Shown piece by piece: positions 48,071-57,838 of a stretch of DNA of 64,000 bases. Positions within the stretch are counted from its first letter, which is position 1. Each line of letters opens with the position of its first letter. Where the stretch lies: positions 32,035,424 to 32,099,423 of the forward strand of contig OZ021733.1 in the NCBI GenBank assembly GCA_963978545.1, read 5' to 3'. A model generated the notes under the pieces. The model searched no databases. It worked only from the letters and a program-made list of their open reading frames with translations, and was not told where the DNA came from. The DNA is from Linyphia triangularis (Eukaryota; Arthropoda; Arachnida; Araneae; Linyphiidae). A program made the position numbers and the translations under genes.

Positions 48071-50722
48071 ATGCCGACAACTAGAGGAATGATGGAAGAC
48101 CAAATGAAACAATTAATGGAAATGATTGCTGGAATAAAAGCCGGACAAGAATCCACGGCCGCTGAAATGAAAGCCGAAATAAAAGCCGGACAAGAATCCA
48201 CGGCCGCTGAAATAAAAGCCGGACAAGAATCAACCGCCGCTACAATCGCCGCTGGTCAAGCGCGTCAAGAAACGACAAATGCCGAACTCGCCGCTACAAT
48301 CGCCGCTGGTCAAGCGCGTCAAGAAACGACAAATGCCGAACTCGCCGCTGCAATCGCCACCTGCCGAGAATCCACATCAGCAGCTATAATTGGGATTAAA
48401 GAAGAAATGCAATCCGAACTGTCTACAATGGTGGAATCTACGATAATAGAGACTACTACCAGTGTTCTACAATCGGTAAAAGAAGATGTTCTGAGTGAAG
48501 TAAGAAAAGAAATCAGTGAGAGTTTTGAGGCGGTTAATGGGAAAGTTGACTGCTTGGGAGAAAAGGTTTCTACAATGAAAGGAGATCTTGTGACTGTGAG
48601 GAATGAAATCGAAGAAAAGGTTTCCACCATGAAAGAGGAACAGGAAAAGTTTCATGACGCTGTTGAAGAAAGGCTACGGAAAATTGAAACGGGGGAAGCT
48701 ATGACCTTTGCAACGCCTAAATGGGATAATGTTTCCACTCCCTTCATTGCGCCACGTTCCAACATCAAAGTAGCCACTTTTGATGGGAGGTCGCCTTGGC
48801 GCGTTTATCAAACGCAGTTTGAAATTATTGCTTCTGCGAATGGTTGGGACGATACTTCGAAGGCATTCCATCTCGCAGCATCTCTTCGAGGTGAAGCTGC
48901 TGACATTTTACAGACACTACCTGAAGAGAAGCGGGGAGAATTCGTGGCGCTGGCAAGTGCGTTGGAGTTAATGTTTGGGGATCAGCATCTAAAGGATTAC
49001 AACAGACTACAACTGAAAGTGAGACAGCAGAAGGCCAATGAAACTCTTCAAGAATTGGCATCGGATATAGAAAGACTGTCGCTCCTCGCTTTCCCTGACT
49101 GTCCCCCGGATGTACGAGACGATCTTTCTCTGCAGTATTTCATCGACGCTATTCAAGATCCCGATGTGCTACAGGCGGTAAGGTTATCCCAAAACAAAAA
49201 CCTGAAGTCGGCCCTCGTGTACGCCATGAGAGTGGAAGCCGCGCAGCTAGCTTCTGGAAAAGACCGACGATATGTGCGTGGTGCATTAGCCGAGGATTCT
49301 TCTGACTTTGTCACCAGTAAGCTTCGAGAACTGGAAAGCAAAATTGATAGAATGATGAGAAGCTATCCCGGAGCCAGGGATCGAAGGACCAGAGTCGTTT
49401 GCTGGCACTGCAAACGGGAAGGGCATCTACGACGAAACTGCCTTGATTTGAAAAAGAGAAGGGATAACACTACCACGGATTCTCCACAACTGAATCTAAG
49501 AAGATGTCATCTCGCAGGGCAGAAGCTGCAATGTAGAACAGGTGAAGCCCCGACCAGTCGTATCCACGTTTCATCCCAACAAGGAGGAAACCAGGGTTTA
49601 TTCGTGAAGGGGGAGATCAACGGAACTCCATGTCGTTTAATCGTCGATTCGGGAGCGAACGTAACGATCGTAAGGACGGACGTGGCTCGTCGCCTGAACA
49701 GCCGACTCCTCTACACAGCGCCCTCTGTTTCTCTACAAACTGTGTCTGGTGGTAATATCTCTGTTCATGGGAAATTGCAAGTGGACATTGCCCTTGGATT
49801 TAACACCTACAAGCACACCGTTTATGTTGCCGAAATTGTAGATCCGTGCATTCTCGGACTAGACTTTTTGAAGAAAAATGGAATTACGCTGAATTTTGAG
49901 AAAAGCAAGCTGCAAACATGGAGAGGCGAAGTTCCTTTGAACGATCTAGACACGAAAGAGCTGTGCGTATATCGGATTGTAGCTCATGAAGACAATGTCA
50001 TAGAGAATGCTGAAGAGTCCACATCTATGAAAAGTACCTCTCCAGCCTCGGAAAGAGAACCGAAGAAAGCGACGTTGATGAAACCCTCCCAGGAAGTGGT
50101 TCATGTGGAAATGGACAAAGTCAGTGAAGAGGGAATCGACATCCATGCTCCTGTTACAAGCATCGAACGGAGGTCCCGGGATCTATCAGCTGCACCCGCG
50201 GATGATTCGGAAGCAATCTCAGAATCATATAACGAGCAAGATGGGGATCAGAAACTTTCACCGCTTCTGTTTGCATACGGGAGTACAACTCACGAGACCA
50301 CCGGATTTTCTCCATCTCTAACGATGTTTGGAAGAGACCTTAAACTCCCCAGCAACCTCCTCTTTGGACAACCACCGGACACTCCTTCCTCGCCTGTCCA
50401 GTATCTAGATGATCTGCAGGCACGTTTGGAAGCCGTACATCGGTTCGCCAGAGAGAGAAACAACATCATGACGGAGTGCATGAAGATCCGGTACTATGCC
50501 AAGGCCATGGACCGTTCATTCCAGGAAGGTGACAAGGTGTGGTTAGGGAACCCTAAACGTCGGAAAGGACTCTCCCCTAAGCTCCAGACGAACTGGGAAG
50601 GGCCGTATGGGGTCCTTAAGAAGATCAACGACGTCGTGGTGAGAATTCAACGGACACCTTCTTGTAAACCTAGAGTTGTACATAACAATAGACTAGCCCC
50701 ATATTATAGTAGAAGTGATTGA
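48071..50722 (+). CDS. Gag-protease-truncated integrase polyprotein, 883 aa
   Basis: The ATG lies 33 nt after the LTR and the frame is open to 50722. Residues about 15-105 are alanine- and glutamine-rich repeats (AGQESTAAE; an 18-residue AGQARQETTNAELAA unit twice), then a charged region probably forming coiled coil to about 215. From FDGRSPW (residue 237) to about 400 is a Ty3/Gypsy capsid-like domain. A CCHC zinc knuckle has C444, C447, H452 and C457. The aspartic protease has D526-S-G-A and ILGLD at 594-598. After a hydrophilic linker the frame enters DQKLSPLLFAYGSTTHETTG (about residue 724), the sequence that normally follows the integrase catalytic core. It continues through the GPY/F module (WEGPYGVLKK, RVVHNNRLAPYY). 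Reverse transcriptase, RNase H, the HHCC zinc finger and the D,D(35)E core are absent. A complete element would encode about 750-850 more residues. It could in principle make capsids and process them. Confidence 0.92.
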   Translation: MPTTRGMMEDQMKQLMEMIAGIKAGQESTAAEMKAEIKAGQESTAAEIKAGQESTAATIAAGQARQETTNAELAATIAAGQARQETTNAELAAAIATCRESTSAAIIGIKEEMQSELSTMVESTIIETTTSVLQSVKEDVLSEVRKEISESFEAVNGKVDCLGEKVSTMKGDLVTVRNEIEEKVSTMKEEQEKFHDAVEERLRKIETGEAMTFATPKWDNVSTPFIAPRSNIKVATFDGRSPWRVYQTQFEIIASANGWDDTSKAFHLAASLRGEAADILQTLPEEKRGEFVALASALELMFGDQHLKDYNRLQLKVRQQKANETLQELASDIERLSLLAFPDCPPDVRDDLSLQYFIDAIQDPDVLQAVRLSQNKNLKSALVYAMRVEAAQLASGKDRRYVRGALAEDSSDFVTSKLRELESKIDRMMRSYPGARDRRTRVVCWHCKREGHLRRNCLDLKKRRDNTTTDSPQLNLRRCHLAGQKLQCRTGEAPTSRIHVSSQQGGNQGLFVKGEINGTPCRLIVDSGANVTIVRTDVARRLNSRLLYTAPSVSLQTVSGGNISVHGKLQVDIALGFNTYKHTVYVAEIVDPCILGLDFLKKNGITLNFEKSKLQTWRGEVPLNDLDTKELCVYRIVAHEDNVIENAEESTSMKSTSPASEREPKKATLMKPSQEVVHVEMDKVSEEGIDIHAPVTSIERRSRDLSAAPADDSEAISESYNEQDGDQKLSPLLFAYGSTTHETTGFSPSLTMFGRDLKLPSNLLFGQPPDTPSSPVQYLDDLQARLEAVHRFARERNNIMTECMKIRYYAKAMDRSFQEGDKVWLGNPKRRKGLSPKLQTNWEGPYGVLKKINDVVVRIQRTPSCKPRVVHNNRLAPYYSRSD

Positions 50723-50769
50723 ATTGCCTTTCCTCTTAAGGACTTCACTGCCCGGGACGTGCAGTCTTT

Positions 50770-50782
50770 AAGAAGGGGGAAA
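50770..50782 (+). promoter_or_regulatory. Polypurine tract
   Basis: AAGAAGGGGGAAA directly precedes the 3' LTR and 47 bases separate it from the ORF stop. It is the expected plus-strand primer of reverse transcription. Confidence 0.85.
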
Positions 50783-51248
50783 TGTTGCACAAATTGTCTG
50801 TATATATTGTAAATAGTGACGTATTATTTCAAAATTCTATTGTAATTTATTTTTATCCTATTTTATTTAGTAATTAATAGCGATTATACAAGTTAGAAAA
50901 AGGTGGCAACACCTAAAGTAATCGAGAAGTTTCGAGATATTTCGTTTCCGATAAATTGGCTGGAAATTTCGAGAATGTCTCACGCGCTTGTATATAAGAG
51001 ACTGGAGAACGGGGAAGTTGACAGATTGACTTTGGACCTCGATGAAAGCTTATCGCTTTGTTTACCTATTGGAGTGAGCTTGAATAATCGCTGAATTCGA
51101 AGTTATTTTTGTTGAAGCTTGTGTTGAAGCTTGAGAGTAATTAAACTGTTGCCTGTGAATAAATTTTGTGAGTTTTCTGAAAAGAGAATAAATATTTTTA
51201 AACCGTGAAAACTGTGCCATCATTGCCTCAGTGGAAAAATTCATAACA
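50783..51248 (+). repeat. 3' LTR
   Basis: 466 bp, identical to the 5' LTR except A instead of G at 51182 and G instead of A at 51216. That is 0.4% divergence, so insertion or last gene conversion was recent. Confidence 0.95.
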
Positions 51249-51259
51249 ATATATACCTT

Positions 51260-51733
51260 AAATCCCTTATATTAACTTGTATGTGTGTCGACGCCTAATT
51301 AACCCTTTTGCCGTCATCCAATCGGACTGAAACTTGGTATATAGATTCGATATCGATGACAAAGCATTCTATCAAATTTTCGAGCTGTTACTATCACTAA
51401 AAGGGTCGCTTTTACGAAATACTAATAAACCAACTTGGCGTCATCCAATCGTGTTAAAATAGTATTTAACCGACCATTGAAGAAACTCTTTCCTGTAGCC
51501 AAAAAAATTTTAATAAATAAATAATAAAATTGTTTTAATCAGAAAAAATTAAAGATAGTTGGATGTTGTGAGTGTGACGTTCAATTTCAATAAATTAATT
51601 TTGAAACGTAGTTTGTCTTACGTTTTGCTGATAGAAATGTTTTTAATATTTAAAATTAAATGCAAACACCAAGTTAATGAATATAAAAATTGGCAATGCA
51701 TATAAAGGATTTATATTAAAAACTTTGTTTTTA
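51260..51733. repeat. Dispersed repeat R2 segment (left of SINE-3)
   Basis: Shares CGTCATCCAATCGG, GATATCGATGACAAAGCATT and AATATAAAAATTGGCAATGC with the 8.2-8.8 kb copy in the same order and direction. It resumes at 51978 after the SINE-3 insertion. Confidence 0.7.
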
Positions 51734-51964
51734 GACAAGTTTGTTTGTGTTGCTGTCCACGTCCTCACCCGGAGAAAGCATTGAAATGGCAACTTCACAA
51801 AATTCCTTCTGCACCGAAATGATTTGACATCCCCCCCCCTTTTTTTTTTTACTTCAACCTGTTCCAGAGAGGTGGTTCTCTCACATATGTACTCGGAGGC
51901 AGGTGCTAGTTCATAAAGTCCTTCCTTTCCACTCCCAGCCGGGAGTTCAACCAACCAAGCAACC
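51734..51964 (+). mobile_element. SINE-3-like retroposon, 231 bp, with 13-bp target duplication
   Basis: AACTTTGTTTTTA occurs at 51721-51733 and 51965-51977, exactly flanking the insert. The repeat R2 copy at 8.8 kb has the same site unoccupied. The insert ends CAACCAACCAAGCAACCA, close to the SINE-1 end. No clear Pol III B box was found on either strand, so promoter type is unknown. The 107-codon minus frame across it is incidental. Confidence 0.75.
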
Positions 51965-51977
51965 AACTTTGTTTTTA

Positions 51978-52721
51978 AGGTTTATATTATTCGTCTCTAA
52001 TACAAAAATTGAGTCGAAATACATTTCAAGTACATTGTATTTTCAATTATCAACTTGTCAAATGGCAGTGGGCTTCATCAGGGATGTGACCTTGATTTTT
52101 ACAAGAGGAATATGAGAATATTACAATTTGGAATATCGGAGTTTTACATTAAAAAAACAATGCACTTCGTCCTATTAAGAGGAATAATTCTTGAAGCAGA
52201 GAGATTATTACTGTTGAGAAGAGCTTAATTATGCTGCACTTACACTGCTCAGCATATTCTAAATCACAAGGACTTTTCTCAAATTAGTATTCCTATAATT
52301 AATTTTGAAACACTCTGGGAGTTAATTAAGCATATGAAAAACATTGTCATTATCAAACTAATGAGTAGAAATTAAAACTGAATGAAGGAAATACATACTA
52401 TTAAAAGTTAAAAGTTTAAAATTATAAAACTTGAGATGCCTGGTCACAAAATTTATTTAATGGATGAGGAATTATTTTTTGTTTTAGAAAGGATTCGTTT
52501 TGCGATCGTATTTATTCCACTAAACATTTCAGCATGAAGGAATAAAAATTGAAAGGGGTTCAAGTTGAAATGTTGTTGTTGCAAAATTTGACAAGTATAC
52601 TCCTCATCAAGAAATAAATTTGTAAACATATATGAAAAGTACTACTAACGAAACACTTGGGTACAAACACAGCTTTTCTAAAATGTTATATTTCCAGCAT
52701 TCATATTCTTTGCATATTGCA
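51978..52721. other. No recognised feature
   Basis: AT-rich sequence, no frame or repeat recognised beyond the end of R2. Confidence 0.4.
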
Positions 52722-54437
52722 CAGTACCCCAAAAAAAAAACAGAACGATGGCTATATCTTCGGTTCTAATTATCGTAGAATCTTACGGTTTGCACCAAAA
52801 TGTTTTGCATACGATTTTCTATATATCTGATGGAATTTATTTTTCTTGAGGGACCATTTACTAAGTAAAAGTAACGCTATCTTCGAAAATTTCAATACGA
52901 ACCCTTATTTTTTATCATTTCATTCGATTTAGAATACATCATTTACCCTATATACCAAATTTCAATGCGTTATGTTGAAAAACACGTCACTTATGAGCGA
53001 AAATGTTTCGGCCATTTTTTGACCGATCTTCAAGGAGAATTTCCATAAAACGAAAGGTATTTTTAAGGTTCAACTTCACAGCGGGAGAAATCGAACTGTC
53101 AGTGAGGCGTTTTACGACATTATAAAATACAAATATTCTAAAATCGCATAGAAACTACTTGGATTTATAGTGACATGTTTAAGATTAATACAAAAATAGC
53201 AAGTAAACGTAAAAGTAACATAATTTATTTACAACGTTAAAGATGTGCATTCTTCACACGAAATAAATAAATATCAAAAACTGTAATTGCAGAAGTATAA
53301 CGTATACTCTACTGATAATTAGAAAATTAATAAATATAAAATGTAGGCATTAGTAAACAGTATTCAGCAAAGTGTGATTATTTTACAGAAACATTTCACT
53401 GTAAACACAAATGTAACTTGATCGTTGAAATTATTTATAAAATGAAAAAATCCCCTGATTCAGTAAAATTTTTAAAGTATAACTTATTGAAATTGCTTAA
53501 AAAATGTGGTTTTAAATAAATGTAATTTAAGGAAGTAAATTTTTTTAAAAAAAAGGACACTGTTGAAAACAACACAAAACGTATGTTCCACGATTCCAAA
53601 CACGTTAGACAGATTAAAAATATACATACAAAAAATAAAACTGCTTTGTTTGTATAAAATAATATTTTTTTTTTTTTTTTTTGTAATCTCAAGAATTCTA
53701 TTCCGATTCACCCCGCTGTTCCTATTCACATTATTTTACGATAATTGAACGTTGTGCGATTGCCCACACCTCTAGTTTACCTTGAATTAATCTTTGATAG
53801 TTTTCAAAAGTCGTCTACTATACGGTCCCTTAAAGTGAGCGTGTTTTGCATTTTCTCTAAAAAATCGAGAACTAAAAGTCAAAATGAAAAGAAACAAATT
53901 GTGGTGGGGTTTCAGACCATGGTGAATCTAATGAAAGCAAAAAAAATATATGTTTCTATTCAAAAATATTTTTTAATTGTTTTTTTAATTAATAATTCAT
54001 TATTAAAAAAGAAATTGATGCACAAGTTGATAGCTATTTATGTTTGGCCATTTACATACTATCTTTTGAAAAAAAAATTACTGAAATATATCAATTATTT
54101 AAGTATTTATGGCCAAAAAACCAACTTTTTTATTTAACATTAATTTATCATTTTCGTTTTATCATTTAAATTACAAACCATTCATTAGAAAATTACGAAT
54201 TTTTGTATTTCGCATTCTTTTTTAATGCTGAATCCAAATATGGAATAATATTATGAGGTTGCTATTGAACTTTTTAAAGTTTGGTTCTGTTTTAATATGT
54301 AGATGACCCCTCATGATAAAAAAAACTATATACAATTATTAAAAACCTTCCATGATTTACAACGGTACCTTTTGTTTATTATTTCAACAATTAGAACAAA
54401 AGATATAGCCATCGCTCTGATTTTTTTGGGGGTACTG
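52722..54437. mobile_element. Inverted-repeat-bounded DNA element, 1.7 kb, no transposase
   Basis: The left end CAGTACCCC, an A run and CGATGGCTATATCTT(C)GGTTCTAATT are mirrored at the right by AATTAGAACAAAAGATATAG, CCATCG, a T run and GGGGGTACTG. The terminal repeat is about 55 bp. TA follows the right end but the left flank reads CA, so the dinucleotide duplication is only half visible. The interior is AT-rich with broken frames (up to 130 codons at 53745-54137, low-complexity), none resembling a transposase. Probably a non-autonomous Tc1/mariner-type element. Confidence 0.75.
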
Positions 54438-54824
54438 TACAGTATTTTAAGGACGTAGTACCCATGTTAAATGGACCTATTTCATATACATTTTTACAAA
54501 ACCCTTAATAACTTAAAGTTTGGGACAAAAATCTCTGATACAATTTTACTAGAACTAAAAGAAGCTTTTTTTTTTCATTTTTTTTTACATAAAAAAAATA
54601 ATTATTGTTCATACAAAAGCTCTTTTCAACAAGGCAATTTAGACATACAAACTGTAATTCCAAATATTTATTAATAATATCTTTACTTTCTGAGAAAAAG
54701 GTACATAGAGTTGGAAAAGAAAATGAGTATTTAAAAATAATAATAATAATAATAATACTTTTACTGGTCGGATTTATATGCTCAATGACTTATTTTTGTG
54801 CATATTGACGGCTAATTAGACCGG

Positions 54825-54950
54825 GACCTACATCTTAAAGTGGATTCCGTACCACAGAAAGCATCCTTTGCCTAACCCGGGATTCGAACCCATCCCTTTT
54901 TGCATGTGATGACAGAGATCTAACTACAGAACCATCAGGTCGGATTGATA
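54825..54950 (-). mobile_element. SINE-2, better-preserved copy
   Basis: On the minus strand GACCTGATGGTTCTGTAGTT is followed by GGGTTCGAATCCCGGGTTAG, a good B box, then a body with CCACTTTAAGATGTAGGTCC and CGGTCTAATTAGCC. The tail segment recurs at 15.6 kb. Target duplications were not clear. The A tract at 54999-55018 lies on the head side and is probably unrelated. Confidence 0.7.
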
Positions 54951-55124
54951 CGATATATGCCCCATTTTAAAATAAAGTTTTTAATTTCCTGAAAATGTAA
55001 AAAAAAAAAAAAAAAAATTATCATCTACGTCTCCCCTTAACAAACATAAACTGTAAAGAGTAGATACAAAGATAACTGTAGATATAAAATATATTCATCC
55101 AGAACACGGCAATACATCAACATT

Positions 55125-55398
55125 TTAATCAAATTGTAGCTGACTTAGCCTCATTCCAAACCAGCCATAAACAAACAGATAGTTCATGCTCTCAAGTGAA
55201 TGCCAAACTTTGTCTGGACTAAAACTATGTAGACTCCTCAGAATATCTGTGACAATGAATGCCCTAAGGGAGTTCGTTCCCCAGTATTTTGACCTGCAGG
55301 TTGAGACAATGACCGCAATAACCGTCTCTAACTTCCTAATTCCCAGGAGACCTTTAACGATAAAATATCCCATTGCGAAAGCGGAAAGTATACGCTAG
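55125..55398 (-). other. Unidentified open frame, possible exon or gene remnant
   Basis: A minus-strand frame of 82 codons (55125-55373) lies in sequence visibly richer in G and C than its surroundings. It reads MGYFIVKGLLGIRKLETV, then a hydrophobic stretch, KYWGTNSLRAF, DILRSLHSF and LFVYGWFGMRLSQLQ. The mix of amino acids is more protein-like than the neighbouring F/L/I-rich frames. There is an upstream in-frame stop eight codons before the ATG. I do not recognise a family; it may be a decayed exon, a fragment of an element, or chance. Confidence 0.25.
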
Positions 55399-55669
55399 AC
55401 CAATATTGCTACTTGGCAAGATGCATTTGGGGTGGATAACAGCACGTTTGGAATGTTACAGTTACACCTAGCAACACTTTTTGTGACTGGGTACTAATCT
55501 TTAGGAAAATACAAGTACACAAAAATATCTTGCGAAAGGATATGTGTATGACTTAGGTAATATAAACTAATAGTGGGTGAGATATTTTAAAACTTCTATA
55601 TAGTTGAAACTGTTTGTTTTTATGCGTGTATTTCATACAGGCATAAATAAATAAATGCTCTTATAAAAC

Positions 55670-56600
55670 TAGGGATGTGAAACATCGCACAACTTTCAAC
55701 TAATCTGTAATATTGGTCATTGTATTAAAATTTGTGGTGTTATTTACCGTTTTCATATTTTCACTCGGCCGACCAAACAGTATAGTGGTTAGCGTGCTAG
55801 CTTCTAGACCGCGAGGTTGCGTGTTCGAGTCCCGTGTTAGGCATGGGTGTTTGTAAATGTATGTTGGCTTGTCTAATGATGAATGTTTCGGCGCATTATA
55901 GCCCTCGTGTTGCTGACGGTGCCAGATAATCTGAATACAATCAACCATATTTTCACTCATTTAAATAAAAATGGTCAGTTTGGCAATATTTTTAGCAATA
56001 ATTTTTACAAGGGGAAAGAAAAAAAAAAAAAAAAAAAAAAAACAGAAAACAGCAAGATGGTGAATTTGGCGATGTTATTCGATACACATTGTATAATTCC
56101 TTCTTGTGAGTAAAACAGAACAAAATTAATCGTTGATGGGCGATGCTCAAGGGAAGAGAGCTCTGTGTAAAAGGCACTCGTTTTACAACTTTTTACGCTT
56201 TTACCACATTTCTACCGCAATTTCGAAGGTGGGGACGATTTGAACACCTTAAGAGGCATTAGCGCATAAATTTTAATCAAAATCGTTAGGGCCGTTTTTT
56301 GGCAATTACTGAAAAACATGATTTTTTTAATGATTTTTCATGATTTCAACCTTATGTGAATGCGCGATTTAGGCGAAAGCCTAAATGGTGGGTCCCATAG
56401 CCACCACCAACCCACACACGAGATTTGAACATCGTAGGTTAATTTTTTCGAAGTTATGCTGACCACATACACACTAACATACAGACAGATATTTTTTCTA
56501 GACTACTTTTCTAAACTTGGAAAAATGCAAAAAAAAATAAAAAATTCTTTGACAGAATGCTATACTCTATGTAAATATATGGATAATTGAAACCAAACAG
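55670..56600 (+). repeat. Dispersed repeat R1, copy 3, interrupted by SINE-1
   Basis: It begins GGGATGTGAAACATCGCACA, is broken by SINE-1 at 55767, and continues with AATCGTTGATGGGCGATG, GGTGGGTCCCATAGCCACCA and ACACTAACATACAGACAGA. A 25-base A tract lies near 56018-56042. Confidence 0.8.
55767..55945 (+). mobile_element. SINE-1, full copy with perfect 13-bp target duplication
   Basis: CATATTTTCACTC at 55754-55766 is repeated at 55946-55958. The head begins GGCCGACCAAACAGTATAGT. The B box has one change (TGTTCGAGTCC), so this copy may be a poor Pol III template. The body ends CAATCAAC. The 86-codon minus frame is incidental. Confidence 0.95.
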
Positions 56601-57332
56601 TAATTGCAACATAAATTTCACCACTTTTCGTAACGATGAATAATTTCTGAATAATACATGAAATCTCATCTCTATCTGTTGAACGGAATGGAAACTAGAG
56701 GTCCTCATAACTTCAAAATTTCTTTATAACCATCCTGTATTGTATATTTTTTTTAAAAATCCACTAAATTGTAACTGAAAGTTGCAGAATGGGGGAAGGT
56801 TTAGTGCAATTGAGAGGATACACAAAAATCAATAAAGGAGTCATAACAGTAAAAACACTACCTATTTATTGTACGATTAACAAAATAATTACAGATATAA
56901 ATAGTTTGTGTAAATTTTTAAACGAATGTAAAATGTAAAAAAAAAATTAAATTTACTAAATAAGTTTAAAAATATATAAAAATTAGTATTTTGTATCTGA
57001 TGGCAAATTCTTAATTTAATGCAAAAGGGTTTAAGTCAGTAGCAAATATATTTCACTTATGCTGACTGAAATCCATGCTGAAAAAGTTGTGTTTATTCAA
57101 TACTCAATGTGCTTGTTCAAATGTGGTAACATACGATGTAGAACATAAGTTTTTACCATAACTTAAATATGGATAATTTATATACTGATAAGATAAACGT
57201 TTAATTTCATTATTAGCAAAGTTAAAGCGAATCATAATTGGATATTTTAATGGCTTCCAGCAATAAAATTATCCAGGACGCATATTATATTATGTGATAT
57301 TATATTTGATAGCAAAAATGACAAAATTTATG
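56601..57332. other. No recognised feature
   Basis: AT-rich, short frames only. Confidence 0.4.
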
Positions 57333-57838
57333 ACATTATAATATGTAAACATGGGTCAATGTTGGTTTTTGATAATTGGTGTTTTTGCAACCTACAGTGG
57401 CTCCCAAAAGTCTTTGTTAACTTACAAATTTGTGATATTATATTATGTAAACATGTGTCAATGTTGGTTTTTGATAATTGGTGTTTTTGCAACCTACAGT
57501 GGCTCCCAAAAGTCTTTGTTAACTTACAAATTTGTGATATTATATTATGTAAACATGTGTCAATGTTGGTTTTTGATAATTGGTGTTTTTGCAACCTACA
57601 GTGGCTCCCAAAAGTCTTTGTTAACTTACAAATTTGTGATATTATATTATGTAAACATGTGTCAATGTTGGTTTTTGATAATTGGTGTTTTTGCAACCTA
57701 CAGTGGCTCCCAAAAGTCTTTGTTAACTTACAAATTTGTGATATTATATTATGTAAACATGTGTCAATGTTGGTTTTTGATAATTGGTGTTTTTGCAACC
57801 TACAGTGGCTCTCAAAAGTCTTCGTACACTTACAAATT
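57333..57838. repeat. 102-bp minisatellite, about 5 copies, containing a transposon terminus
   Basis: GTTGGTTTTTGATAATTGGT recurs at 57361, 57463, 57565, 57667 and 57769, exactly 102 bp apart. Internal copies appear identical. Each contains CAGTGGCTCCCAAAAGTCTT, the terminal sequence of the adjoining Tc1-like element. Because 102 is divisible by three, open frames of 172-194 codons exist on both strands; the absence of stops reflects the unit, not coding. Confidence 0.96.

Larger units (their letters stand above)
47573..51248 (+). mobile_element. Young, internally deleted Ty3/Gypsy-type LTR retrotransposon
   Basis: Two 466-bp LTRs with TG...CA ends bracket a tRNA-Leu primer site, one long ORF and a polypurine tract, 3,676 bp in all. 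The LTRs differ at two positions (47972/51182 and 48006/51216). Reverse transcriptase, RNase H and most of integrase are missing. The bases flanking the two LTRs (CTAA left, ATAT right) do not form a target-site duplication. Non-autonomous: copying would need enzymes from an intact relative. Confidence 0.93.

Noticed and set aside
53745..53772. Fragment resembling the start of R1 in reverse (GTTGTGCGATTGCCCACACC)
   Set aside because: Similarity is limited to about 25 bases and does not extend on either side, so it is too short to call.
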